Source of the DNA: Limosilactobacillus gorillae
GTDB taxonomy: Bacteria > Bacillota > Bacilli > Lactobacillales > Lactobacillaceae
Reading direction: 5' to 3'
Length of the DNA stretch: 37,220 bases
NCBI RefSeq assembly: GCF_001293735.1
Contig: NZ_BCAH01000012.1
Location: 1-37,220, forward strand
In this document: positions 1 to 7,705 of the stretch, one piece after another
How positions within the stretch are numbered: the stretch's first letter is position 1
Layout of the letters: every line of letters begins with the position of its first letter
Notes under the pieces: generated by a model
What the model was told of the DNA's origin: nothing
The model's input: only the letters and a program-made list of their open reading frames with translations
Database searches by the model: none
Translations under genes and position numbers: made by a program

Positions 1-18
1 ACGGGTATCCAGCCCATA
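1..18 (-). repeat. Left copy of end repeat
   Basis: These 18 bases are the exact reverse complement of positions 37114-37131 near the other end of the window. At the right end the sequence is the first arm of a large hairpin. Here the hairpin would continue outside the window. The copy lies downstream of the minus-strand response regulator gene. It may be the end of an IS200/IS605-type element or another dispersed repeat; the family is an inference. Confidence 0.6.
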
Positions 19-26
19 AAATATTA

Positions 27-46
27 ATGAAGGAGTAACGCCCTAA
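27..46 (-). repeat. Short dispersed repeat, copy 1
   Basis: This 20-base sequence recurs at 5539-5558 with one mismatch (T to C in the middle). Both copies lie downstream of a minus-strand gene, here the LuxR-type regulator and there asnB. Copy 1 is only 8 bases from the 18-base end repeat, so the two may be parts of one element. No coding content is seen. Confidence 0.5.
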
Positions 47-136
47 TTTTATGGGTAAATACATACAGTACGTTATTGGGGCCCCAGTAGTACTTATGGG
101 GATCGTACCTATAAATTAACTTTGTTGGACTGGCTC

Positions 137-775
137 TTATGATAGTGAAACTAAGTGGTGTTTGACGGCGTAACTAACCAACTGGGCGTGTTCATTTACA
201 CCAAGCTTACGCATAATATTGCTCTTGTGGTGCTCAACGGTTTTGACGGAGATGAATAAGCGATCAGCGATTTGGCGGTTGCTGTAACCCAAGATGATAA
301 GGGGGAGAACCTCCTGTTCGCGACTCGATAGGCGACTGTAACGGGAAGCCAAGGGTAAACTTTTTGTAGTGGAAGCATTAATCTCCCAAGAAAGGTTGCG
401 ATCTAACCCAACGGATCCCTGGTTAACCTGATCTAAAACCCAGTGAATCTCCGAAGCAGGTGAATCGGTCAAAATAAAACCGCGAGCCCCTTGTTGAAGA
501 GCTTGGTCCGGGTGGGAAGCGGCTGGTGAACTAAGCGCAATGATATTAACTTGGGGATACTGCCGGTGGAGACGTCCAATGGTGAGGAGGGCGTTTTCTC
601 CTCGCATTCCCAGATCAATGATGGCAATGCCAATCGAGAGCCGCTCCAAGGCTAACCCTGCGGAAAAACCGTTAGTAACCTGGCAAGTAACCTGAAATGA
701 GTCAAATGAAGTAATTAAACTATTAAGACCAGCGCTGATGATGGCGGAGTCGCTGGCAAGCAGAATTGGGGTCAA
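137..775 (-). CDS. LuxR/NarL-type response regulator
   Basis: A 212-residue two-domain regulator. The N-terminal half looks like a receiver domain, with the putative phosphoacceptor Asp54 in IIDLGMRG. The C-terminal region (about residues 148-207) is a clear LuxR/GerE helix-turn-helix containing LSSREQEVL, SNRQIADRLFIS and VKTVEHHKSNIMRKLGV. The start is TTG at 775, with AGGAGG seven bases upstream. Two receiver features are atypical: the usual pair of acidic residues near the N-terminus is SD (Ser8, Asp9 region), and the conserved Lys before the last strand is Thr103 (GFILTD). No histidine kinase is adjacent, so it may be an orphan or act without phosphorylation. Its targets are unknown. Confidence 0.85.
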   Translation of the reverse strand: MTPILLASDSAIISAGLNSLITSFDSFQVTCQVTNGFSAGLALERLSIGIAIIDLGMRGENALLTIGRLHRQYPQVNIIALSSPAASHPDQALQQGARGFILTDSPASEIHWVLDQVNQGSVGLDRNLSWEINASTTKSLPLASRYSRLSSREQEVLPLIILGYSNRQIADRLFISVKTVEHHKSNIMRKLGVNEHAQLVSYAVKHHLVSLS

Positions 776-1037
776 AACACCACCTCCTATTCATCGTAAG
801 TTTATACTTTAACAAGGTTGTAGAAAGTAAATTTTTGACTTTTTTGGTCCTTTTATTGGAGGCTTGTTATAATAAAGATAATTTAAAATCCTATGTAAAT
901 AATAAGGATAACTAACATCTGATTTAAAATGAGTACCAAATTTTTGTGATCGAACCTCCCTAAATTTTTCGCAATGGCACCAAAATAGTGTAAGCTTTCA
1001 TAAAGGGAAGTGTGAAATAAGTTAAAGGAGAACGCGT

Positions 1038-2060
1038 ATGCTAGACGGAATCACCTACACCAATACCGCTAAAGTGAATTTTAATTTATTGACGTATATG
1101 ATTGGAAATTATCATTATAATTGGCACGAAGAAATTGAATTGATTTGGCTATTAAAGGGGACCGTTGAAGCTAACGTAGATGGCAACCAATACATGATGC
1201 ACCAAAACGACCTGCTAGTGATCAATTCTAATTGCGGTCACGCAACTTTCGCCTTGGAAAAAGACTGTATTGCCATGCGGTTGCACATTCCACCGGCATT
1301 TTTAATTGGCCAAGGAGTCAACTTAGACCAAGGGGGCTTTAACTTAAATAGTGTTCGGTTACGGCGTCATCGCGATTATGACCTCATTCGCCAGTTACTA
1401 GCCCAGTTAAGCTTGGGAATTCAACGTCATCAATCGGCATTTACGATTAATACCCTTTACTTTCGCCTTACAAATGTTTTGGTGACTGACTTTCTTACCC
1501 AGCATTCCCAACCGGCTAAGCGTCCAAAACGACGTCAGGGTTCTTTGCGGCGGGTTATTGCGTACATTAATCAAAATTATGGGCAAGACATTAATTTGGA
1601 AACGGTGGCCCGAGTTGGTCACTACTCAACGGCGTACCTTTCACGAATTTTTAAAGCCGAATTGGGGATTAACTACTATGAGTATTGTACACGGTGTCGA
1701 TTGCAGCACGCCCTAATCGAATTAGAGGATCCCTCCATTAAGATTGCAGAAGTGGCCTTTGATAACGGCTTTAAAGAAGTTAAGTCCTTTAACATGATGT
1801 TTAAGAAGCACTTTGGGCAAACACCGTCAGCATACCGGAGTCACCTTAGCTCAATTGAGCATCCAAAGACGGATTTATTTAAGCGCCCCTTGTCTCATGA
1901 ACAAGAGCAGTGGCTTGAGGATTCGTTAATGGAATGGTTAAAGGTCCGTAAGGATGAGCAGCTAAGTGCTTGCGATCACTGCACATATCGGCAGTATTTT
2001 ATGGAGTATCAAGAATTACGAACTAAGGTTAACCAATTGAAATCATTGCTAAATCAATAA
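1038..2060 (+). CDS. AraC-family transcriptional regulator
   Basis: A 340-residue regulator with three parts. Residues 1-90 form a cupin-like sensor (NYHYNWHEEIELIWLLKG). Residues 168-268 form an AraC double helix-turn-helix (INLETVARVGHYSTAYLSRIFK, then IKIAEVAFDNGFKEVKSFNMMFKKHFGQTPSAYR). A C-terminal tail of about 70 residues carries a C312-x-x-C315 pair followed by a probable coiled coil. The tail is longer than in typical AraC proteins. AAGGAG sits upstream of the ATG. The gene is followed by a terminator, then by the fumarase/tartrate dehydratase genes on the same strand, so it is a plausible activator of them. Ligand unknown. Confidence 0.88.
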   Translation: MLDGITYTNTAKVNFNLLTYMIGNYHYNWHEEIELIWLLKGTVEANVDGNQYMMHQNDLLVINSNCGHATFALEKDCIAMRLHIPPAFLIGQGVNLDQGGFNLNSVRLRRHRDYDLIRQLLAQLSLGIQRHQSAFTINTLYFRLTNVLVTDFLTQHSQPAKRPKRRQGSLRRVIAYINQNYGQDINLETVARVGHYSTAYLSRIFKAELGINYYEYCTRCRLQHALIELEDPSIKIAEVAFDNGFKEVKSFNMMFKKHFGQTPSAYRSHLSSIEHPKTDLFKRPLSHEQEQWLEDSLMEWLKVRKDEQLSACDHCTYRQYFMEYQELRTKVNQLKSLLNQ

Positions 2061-2125
2061 TTTCTGGTGAGAATAATTTTGTGATTTTATTGGCCTTGTT
2101 TTGAAGTACACAATTTTATTAAAGA

Positions 2126-2180
2126 GGATAACTCCTGCTTGGTATAAGGGATAGATGCCAGGTAGGGGTATCCTTTTTTT
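2126..2180 (+). terminator. Terminator after the AraC gene
   Basis: An imperfect stem of about 16 bp (arms starting GGATA and ending TATCC, with G-U pairs) is followed directly by seven T residues. It ends the regulator transcript and separates it from the ttdAB-like genes. Confidence 0.75.
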
Positions 2181-2243
2181 GTGCTTAAAATGTTTTTTTA
2201 ATTACACTTGTGAAATTAATCATTAGTCGGTCAATGGCATAGG

Positions 2244-2292
2244 TGGTCATGTAAAGGTTCGAAGTAGGGGCGGTATCTTTTTAAAATGACCA
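2244..2292. promoter_or_regulatory. Candidate operator upstream of ttdA-like gene
   Basis: TGGTCAT at 2244-2250 and ATGACCA at 2286-2292 form an exact 7-bp inverted repeat. In addition, CATGTAAA occurs twice as a direct repeat (2248-2255 and 2291-2298). The second copy lies just before the ribosome binding site. The repeats could be sites for the neighbouring AraC regulator, but this is inference. No convincing -35/-10 pair was found here. Confidence 0.35.
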
Positions 2293-2315
2293 TGTAAATT
2301 AAAGGAGGAAGAAAA

Positions 2316-3245
2316 ATGGATACTATGACATACGACTACACCGAACCCCTCTTATCGCCGAAGGGGCAACGGATGCGTGACTTATTAGCTGACTACATTT
2401 CGATTATTAGCCACCGCCTTCCAGATGATGTTACTGCAAAGCTCCTCGAATTGCAGAAGGTAGAAGTGGACCCGCTGCAAAAGCTGGTTTATGACACGAT
2501 GATGGAAAACCAGCTCTTGGCGAACAAGTTGAAGCGGCCAAGCTGTCAGGACACGGGGGCATTACAGTTCTTTGTTAAGGTAGGTGCCCGTTTCCCGTTG
2601 CTTGGTGAATTAAACCAAATTTTAAAGGATGCCGTTTATCGGGCAACCAAAAAAGCTCCTCTCCGTCATAATGCGGTCCAAACCTTTGACGAATTTAATA
2701 CCCGGATGAACGTTGGGGATGGAATCCCGTCTGTCTTTACCCAGATTGACGGAAATAGTACGAACATTGAAATGTACGTATACATGGCTGGGGGCGGCTG
2801 CACCCTGCCTGGGGAAGCCAAGGTCTTAATGCCTGGTGAAGGGTATGAAGGCGTGGTTCGCTTCGTGATGGATCGGATGACTAGTTACGGGGTTAATGCC
2901 TGCCCACCGTTATTAGTTGGGGTTGGGGTTGCAACCTCAGTGGAAACGGCTGCTATGAACTCCAAGCTGGCCTTAATGCGTCGAGTTGACAGTGAAAACG
3001 AAAATGCCAATGCGGCTAAGCTCGAGCACCTGTTAGAAGATGGGATTAACAACATTGGCTTAGGACCTCAAGGCTTTGGGGGACAAAAGTCAGTAATGGG
3101 GGTTAACGTGGTCAATACGGCTCGCCACCCATCAACGATCGGGGTTGCCGTCAGCACTGGTTGCTGGTCACACCGGCGTGGATTAATCAAGTTTGACGAA
3201 GATCTTAACTATGAATTGCCATACAACAAAGGAGTGGAACTCTAA
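2316..3245 (+). CDS. ttdA: Class I fumarase / L-tartrate dehydratase, alpha subunit
   Basis: A 309-residue alpha subunit of a two-subunit, iron-sulfur dependent hydro-lyase. It catalyses reversible water removal from a hydroxy-dicarboxylate (malate to fumarate, or tartrate to oxaloacetate). Three cysteines expected to hold the [4Fe-4S] cluster are seen: Cys77 in SCQDTG, Cys196 in [11 protein letters not shown] and Cys283 in [10 protein letters not shown]. The [11 protein letters not shown] stretch is also typical. The ATG has AAAGGAGGAAG upstream. It overlaps the beta subunit by one base (TAATG), so the two are translationally coupled. Sequence inspection alone cannot decide between fumarase and tartrate dehydratase; the DASS carrier nearby fits either. 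Confidence 0.88.
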   Translation: MDTMTYDYTEPLLSPKGQRMRDLLADYISIISHRLPDDVTAKLLELQKVEVDPLQKLVYDTMMENQLLANKLKRPSCQDTGALQFFVKVGARFPLLGELNQILKDAVYRATKKAPLRHNAVQTFDEFNTRMNVGDGIPSVFTQIDGNSTNIEMYVYMAGGGCTLPGEAKVLMPGEGYEGVVRFVMDRMTSYGVNACPPLLVGVGVATSVETAAMNSKLALMRRVDSENENANAAKLEHLLEDGINNIGLGPQGFGGQKSVMGVNVVNTARHPSTIGVAVSTGCWSHRRGLIKFDEDLNYELPYNKGVEL

Positions 3246-3856
3246 TGAAAACCTATCATTTAACGACGCCAATTTCCGATGATGACATTAAAGACATTCG
3301 AATCGGGGATATTGTTTATCTAAATGGATCGTTAACAACGTGCCGCGACGTTGCCCACCGGCGGTTAGTTGAAGAACACCGCCCATTGCCAGTTGATGTC
3401 TCCAACAAGGCGATCCTTCACGCTGGCCCAATCATTAAGGATAAGGGGAACGGAGAATATGAGATGGTCGCTGTTGGCCCAACCACCAGTATGCGCATGG
3501 AGAAGTTTGAAGAAGAATTTATCAAGCAAACCGGCGTAAAGCTAATTGTTGGTAAGGGCGGGATGGGTCCTGGAACTGAGCGGGCATGCAAGAAGTACAA
3601 GGCGTTACACCTGGTTTATCCAGCCGGAAATGCCGTTTATGCAGCCCTGAAGGTCCAGAAGATCGTCGATGCCCAATGGAAAGATTTGGGAATGCCGGAA
3701 ACGTTATGGTCTTGCGAAGTTAAGGATTACGGTCCGTTGATTGTATCCATTGATACCAACGGGGATAATCTTTTTGAAAAGAACAAGGTTCTCTTCAACG
3801 AACGTAAGGAAGCTGAAATCAAGAAAATTCAAAAACAAGTCAGCTTCATTAAGTAG
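3245..3856 (+). CDS. ttdB: Class I fumarase / L-tartrate dehydratase, beta subunit
   Basis: A 203-residue beta subunit that pairs with the preceding alpha subunit. It carries the family's conserved features: [16 protein letters not shown], the long AILHAGPI segment, [12 protein letters not shown], and the glycine-rich [16 protein letters not shown] motif. Length matches stand-alone beta subunits of bacterial tartrate dehydratase and two-subunit fumarase. The start codon overlaps the stop of the alpha gene. A strong terminator follows, so alpha and beta form a bicistron. Substrate is not resolved from sequence. Confidence 0.87.
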   Translation: MKTYHLTTPISDDDIKDIRIGDIVYLNGSLTTCRDVAHRRLVEEHRPLPVDVSNKAILHAGPIIKDKGNGEYEMVAVGPTTSMRMEKFEEEFIKQTGVKLIVGKGGMGPGTERACKKYKALHLVYPAGNAVYAALKVQKIVDAQWKDLGMPETLWSCEVKDYGPLIVSIDTNGDNLFEKNKVLFNERKEAEIKKIQKQVSFIK

Positions 3857-3877
3857 CCTAGGGATAATTTTACCGAC

Positions 3878-3916
3878 AGCCTCGGATCGTCTTGACGTGC
3901 GGTCTGGGGCTTTTTT
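3878..3916 (+). terminator. Terminator after ttdB-like gene
   Basis: An 11-bp stem (AGCCTCGGATC pairing with GGTCTGGGGCT, with several G-U pairs) is followed by six T residues. It lies between the dehydratase genes and the carrier gene, so carrier expression needs read-through or its own promoter. Confidence 0.8.
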
Positions 3917-4046
3917 GAAGGGGCGTAGCTGGATTAATCAACCAGCCCCCTTTGGCGAAAAATAAAAGCGGATTCACAAAAGGGATTGATAATGAATATT
4001 GATCACCGTGTCACTAATTCTTCACCTATATCGGAGGTAGCTTCTC

Positions 4047-5465
4047 ATGAAGTTAAATCAAGTAAGGTATAAACAGTTAATTTGGCCATTGGTTATCGGG
4101 GGAGCATTGTGGCTGTTAACGCCCCTGAAGCCAGTTGGGGTATCAGTAAATGCTTGGCACATGCTGGCGATCTTCGTGGCCACCATTATTGGTTGCATTA
4201 GTCAGCCGTTGCCAATTGCCGGGGTCGCCATCATTGCAATGACGGTGTGTGTACTCTTCCACGTTACTACTATCAACGATGCCATGAAGGGCTTTGGCGA
4301 TAGCACCGTTTGGATGATTGCGATGGCTTACTTCTTATCACGGGGGTTTGTAAATACGGGGCTCGGGCGTCGGATTGCCCTCATCTTCGTTAAACTTTTT
4401 GGAAAACGGACGTTAGGATTAGCCTATTCTTTAATTGGGGTCGACCTGGTGACTTCACCGGCAACGCCAAGCAACACGGCCCGGGCGGGAGGAATTGTCT
4501 TTCCAATTTTGGAATCCGTATCGGCGGCTTACGGTTCCAAACCGGAGGATGGTACCCAACGGAAGGTCGGCTCCTTTCTGATTTTATCCGCCTTCCACGG
4601 TAACGTGATTACCAGTGGCCTTTTCATGACCGCCATGGCCCCCAACCTGGTAGCAGTTGCACTGGCCAAGGATTTTAATGTTCACATTACCTGGATGGGA
4701 TGGCTAATGGCTGCCATCGTTCCCGGGATAATTTGTCTAGTTTTGGTTCCCCTAATTCTCTACAAGCTCTATCCGCCAGAGGTAAAGGAGACTCCAAATG
4801 CCAAGGTGTGGGCCGAAGCTGAATTAGAGAAGATGGGAAGGGTGAGCCTTCCTGAAAAACTAATGGGAATTGTATTTATCTTTGCCTTAGTCTTATGGAT
4901 GCTTTCGAGTTTCATTGGTTTAGATGCAACTTTGGTAGCATTTATGGCGGTTTCCTTATTGCTATTATCAGGGGTCTTATCGATTAACGATATCCTTCAC
5001 GAGACCGGGGCTTGGAACACCTTAATTTGGTTTTCAATCCTGATCTTTATGGCTGGAGAGTTAAATACCCTTGGGTTTATTCCGTGGCTTTCAAAGACAA
5101 TCGGTAACAGCTTGCATGGCGTTGGTTGGGGAGTCGTCTTACTGGTATTGGTAATGGTCTACTTTTACTCCCATTACCTCTTTGCTGGGGCGACTGCCCA
5201 TGTTTCGGCGATGTACTGTGCCTTTTTAGGGGTAGCCATTTCAGCGGGGGTCCCCCCAATGTTAGCCGCCTTATTGCTCGGTTTTGATGGGGCGATCTTT
5301 AGTTCCACGACCCACTATGCTAACGGGCCTTCGTCAATTATGTACGGGTCAGGTTATGTCACGCAGAGTGAATGGTGGAGGATGAACTTCATCTTAGGGC
5401 TCTTTTACCTCATTGTTTGGGGCGGAATTGGGACCCTGTGGATGCATTTGATAGGAATGTGGTAG
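4047..5465 (+). CDS. DASS-family dicarboxylate/anion carrier
   Basis: A 472-residue integral membrane protein with about 11-13 hydrophobic segments, of the divalent anion:sodium symporter family (CitT/TtdT-like branch). The family signature TPATPSNTARAGGIVFPI lies about residues 137-155, and the second-repeat counterpart THYANGPSSIMYGSGYV lies near residue 425. The ATG is preceded by CGGAGG. It follows the two dehydratase genes and precedes a terminator. A likely role is exchange of tartrate, malate, fumarate or citrate for succinate, feeding or draining the dehydratase reaction. The actual substrate is inferred from context only. Confidence 0.85.
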   Translation: MKLNQVRYKQLIWPLVIGGALWLLTPLKPVGVSVNAWHMLAIFVATIIGCISQPLPIAGVAIIAMTVCVLFHVTTINDAMKGFGDSTVWMIAMAYFLSRGFVNTGLGRRIALIFVKLFGKRTLGLAYSLIGVDLVTSPATPSNTARAGGIVFPILESVSAAYGSKPEDGTQRKVGSFLILSAFHGNVITSGLFMTAMAPNLVAVALAKDFNVHITWMGWLMAAIVPGIICLVLVPLILYKLYPPEVKETPNAKVWAEAELEKMGRVSLPEKLMGIVFIFALVLWMLSSFIGLDATLVAFMAVSLLLLSGVLSINDILHETGAWNTLIWFSILIFMAGELNTLGFIPWLSKTIGNSLHGVGWGVVLLVLVMVYFYSHYLFAGATAHVSAMYCAFLGVAISAGVPPMLAALLLGFDGAIFSSTTHYANGPSSIMYGSGYVTQSEWWRMNFILGLFYLIVWGGIGTLWMHLIGMW

Positions 5466-5484
5466 AGTTTCTACCTATAAAAAA

Positions 5485-5519
5485 GGGCCTCGTTGTCTTG
5501 ACGACAGCGGGCTCTTTTT
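5485..5519 (+). terminator. Terminator after DASS carrier
   Basis: A hairpin of about 12 bp with one bulged T (GGGCC-CGTTGTC pairing with GACAGCG-GGCTC) is followed by a T run. It closes the plus-strand block before the minus-strand asnB. Confidence 0.8.
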
Positions 5520-5538
5520 AGTTTCCCGTTAAATTCTG

Positions 5539-5558
5539 ATGAAGGAGCAACGCCCTAA
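5539..5558 (-). repeat. Short dispersed repeat, copy 2
   Basis: This matches positions 27-46 at 19 of 20 bases. It lies just downstream of minus-strand asnB, the same relative position as copy 1 behind the LuxR-type gene. Next to it, GTACCGT occurs twice in tandem, and CCGTGA/TCACGG form an inverted repeat. Confidence 0.5.
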
Positions 5559-5611
5559 CTAGCGTACCGTGTACCGTGATACAACATAGCTAACGTCACG
5601 GCCTTAAAGAC

Positions 5612-7201
5612 TTACTTGCCGGAGTCTCCGTAGTTGGAGAGGACCCGAGCGGATGGATCGTCCACGTCACAGCCTTCCCATTCGCTGTTTGGCATCCAGA
5701 AGTCCTTGATCCACTTCGCCTTGCCAGGGAAGAATTCTTCAAAAATATCACGGTAGAGGAGGGACTCCTTGGTGAACGGTGTTTTGTAGGCGTATTTTTC
5801 ACTAGCTTTGGCTACGTCTTCGTCAGTGTATTGGCCTTCAGCGTATTCCTTTAAATCGTCAACTAACGAGTGACCAACAGCGTCGGAAAAGGCGGCCTTT
5901 TCGCGCATTAAGATGTCGTCTGGTAGGTAGTCATGCCCAGCGAAGGCCATCCGCAGGAGGTATTTACCCTTATCGTAGTGGTTCATCTTCATATCTGGAT
6001 CTAATGACATGACGTATTCTACGAAGTCTAGGTCGGCAAACGGCACCCGGCCTTCTAAGGAGTTAGCGGAGATGCACCGATCGGCCCGTAAAACGTCGTA
6101 CATGTACAGTTCCCGTACTCGCTTCATTGATTCGCTTTGGAAGGCTTCGGCGTTTGGGGCGTAGTCGGTGTACTTGTAACCAAACATTTCATCGGAACAT
6201 TCCCCGGTCAGAATTACCTTTAGGTCCGTTGTTTCGTGGATCTTCTTACAAAGTAGGTACATCCCGATTGAGGCCCGGATAGTTGTGATATCCCAGGTTT
6301 CCAGGGTGTAGATGACCTCACGCAGCGCCCCTAAAACATCCGCCCGCGTCATGATAAATTCGGTATGGTCAGTACCCAAGTAGTTGGCAACTTCACGGGC
6401 GTACTTGAGGTCAATTGGATTGCGGTCCATCCCGATTGCAAAGGTTTTGAGCTTCTTTTCTGGTTGCAGCTTTGTGGCGATCGAACAAACCAGTGAGGAG
6501 TCTAATCCCCCAGACAGAAGGTAGCCAACCGGAGCGTCAGCATGGAGCCGCTTTTTAACGCCCTTAACCAAGTAGTCACGAATCCCGGTCGTGGCGTCTT
6601 CAAAACTGGGCGTATGCATCCGTGAAACCATGGCTGGGTCGTGATAGGTCACAAACTTTTCACCGTCGTAGTAATGCCCCGGTGGGAAGGGCATGATCTT
6701 ATCACAAAGGTCTAGCAGGGTCTTAGCAGTGGAACCAAAGGCAATTTCCCCCTTATCCTTGGTATAACCGTAAAACATCGGCCGGATTCCGATTGGGTCC
6801 CGCCCGGCCACCACCTTCTTGGTGGTCTTATCGTAGAGGACGAAGGCGAATTCAGCGTCTAGCAACTTACACATGGTGTCCAGCCCGTATTTGCGGTAGA
6901 GCGGAATTAAAACTTCACAGTCGCTGGAGCTTCGGAAGGCGAATTCAGCTTGCAGCTTTTCCTTAAGTTGTAAGAAGTTATAGATTTCACCGTTACAGAC
7001 TAGGGTGCAGTCATCACTCGTGAATGGTTGCATCCCGTCGTCGGACAGGTCCATAACCGCCAGACGGTTAAAGCCAAAGATAGCATCGGCTTCTTCTAAT
7101 GTTTCAGTCATATCCGGGCCCCGGTCAACGTTTTTCTTGAGGGCTTCACAAAAGGTTGTTAAATCAAACTCCTTGGAATCAACAGCTAAGAATCCACACA
7201 T
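5612..7201 (-). CDS. asnB: Asparagine synthetase (glutamine-hydrolysing)
   Basis: Makes asparagine from aspartate, ATP and glutamine. An N-terminal class II glutamine amidotransferase domain (MCGFLAVD; CNGEIYN; GRDPIGIRPMFYG) is followed by the synthetase domain with the ATP pyrophosphatase loop SGGLDSS at about residues 230-236 and the LEGRVPFAD segment. An in-frame ATG exists two codons upstream (7207). The ATG at 7201 is preferred because it puts the catalytic Cys at position 2, as this enzyme class requires, and places AAAGGAG at a normal distance; from 7207 the spacing would be about two bases. Length is then 529 residues, normal for AsnB. An Asn-type T-box leader and a promoter lie upstream. 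Confidence 0.93.
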   Translation of the reverse strand: MCGFLAVDSKEFDLTTFCEALKKNVDRGPDMTETLEEADAIFGFNRLAVMDLSDDGMQPFTSDDCTLVCNGEIYNFLQLKEKLQAEFAFRSSSDCEVLIPLYRKYGLDTMCKLLDAEFAFVLYDKTTKKVVAGRDPIGIRPMFYGYTKDKGEIAFGSTAKTLLDLCDKIMPFPPGHYYDGEKFVTYHDPAMVSRMHTPSFEDATTGIRDYLVKGVKKRLHADAPVGYLLSGGLDSSLVCSIATKLQPEKKLKTFAIGMDRNPIDLKYAREVANYLGTDHTEFIMTRADVLGALREVIYTLETWDITTIRASIGMYLLCKKIHETTDLKVILTGECSDEMFGYKYTDYAPNAEAFQSESMKRVRELYMYDVLRADRCISANSLEGRVPFADLDFVEYVMSLDPDMKMNHYDKGKYLLRMAFAGHDYLPDDILMREKAAFSDAVGHSLVDDLKEYAEGQYTDEDVAKASEKYAYKTPFTKESLLYRDIFEEFFPGKAKWIKDFWMPNSEWEGCDVDDPSARVLSNYGDSGK

Positions 7202-7233
7202 AGTCATATCTCCTTTGTGGTTAAATCACGGGT

Positions 7234-7527
7234 AAAAAAATAAGCCTTTCACCCCTTGCTTTTAAACAAGGGACGAAAGGCTTATTTCCGCGGTACCACC
7301 CAAGTTGACTAGTGTAAAACCTAGTCCACCTTATTATTGAGTACTAACATACTCATCCGGTGGTAACGTACCGGTTACGACTAAGCCTACTTTGCGTACG
7401 CATTTGGGTTAGTAATTTTAGAAAGTGTTATTCAGTCACTGAGGATTGGTCGGTTTTTCACTAGCACCGGCTCACTGGACAAATCAAATGGCCTACTCGT
7501 CTTTCTCATTGTTCTCTTATTTAATTT
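7234..7527 (-). ncRNA. T-box leader of asnB (tRNA-Asn sensing)
   Basis: On the minus strand the T-box core GGGTGGTACCGCG lies at 7289-7301. It is followed by a terminator whose arms AAGCCTTTC and GAAAGGCTT (7242-7283) end in seven T residues. Upstream, the stem I features include an AGTGAGCCGGTG distal region. A candidate specifier loop, GAATAACAC, reads the Asn codon AAC at 7429-7427. Uncharged tRNA-Asn should stabilise the antiterminator and switch on asnB. The specifier assignment is by eye, but it agrees with the gene it controls. Confidence 0.9.
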
Positions 7528-7533
7528 TTTTCA

Positions 7534-7562
7534 ATTCTAGCTGACTTTGATAAGGTTGGCAA
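7534..7562 (-). promoter_or_regulatory. Promoter of asnB T-box transcript
   Basis: On the minus strand TTGCCA (-35) is separated by 17 bases from TAGAAT (-10). Transcription would start about 7 bases further on, at the beginning of the T-box leader. Confidence 0.65.
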
Positions 7563-7705
7563 GTACTTTTTGCCTTTTTATTTAAAGATTCTTTCAGTAA
7601 TACCATTCAGTTGCCAAGTTTCCGTCTAATTTTTGTTGAAAGGCCGACGCCCCGACAATCCCGGGTAGTGGGCTACTGGCGGGGTTAACCGGATTGGTTG
7701 GCCGG

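Noticed and set aside
990-1008. Cre-like sequence (TGTAAGC...TTCATA) before the AraC gene
   Set aside because: It deviates at the central CG of the catabolite-responsive element; support is too weak.
3741-3965. Plus-strand 74-codon frame overlapping the end of ttdB
   Set aside because: It is out of frame within ttdB and runs through the terminator hairpin, so it is a shadow frame.
7650-7684. CCCCG/CGGGG hairpin downstream of the LacI gene
   Set aside because: Could end the LacI transcript, but no T run follows closely on the minus strand, so it was not called as a terminator.
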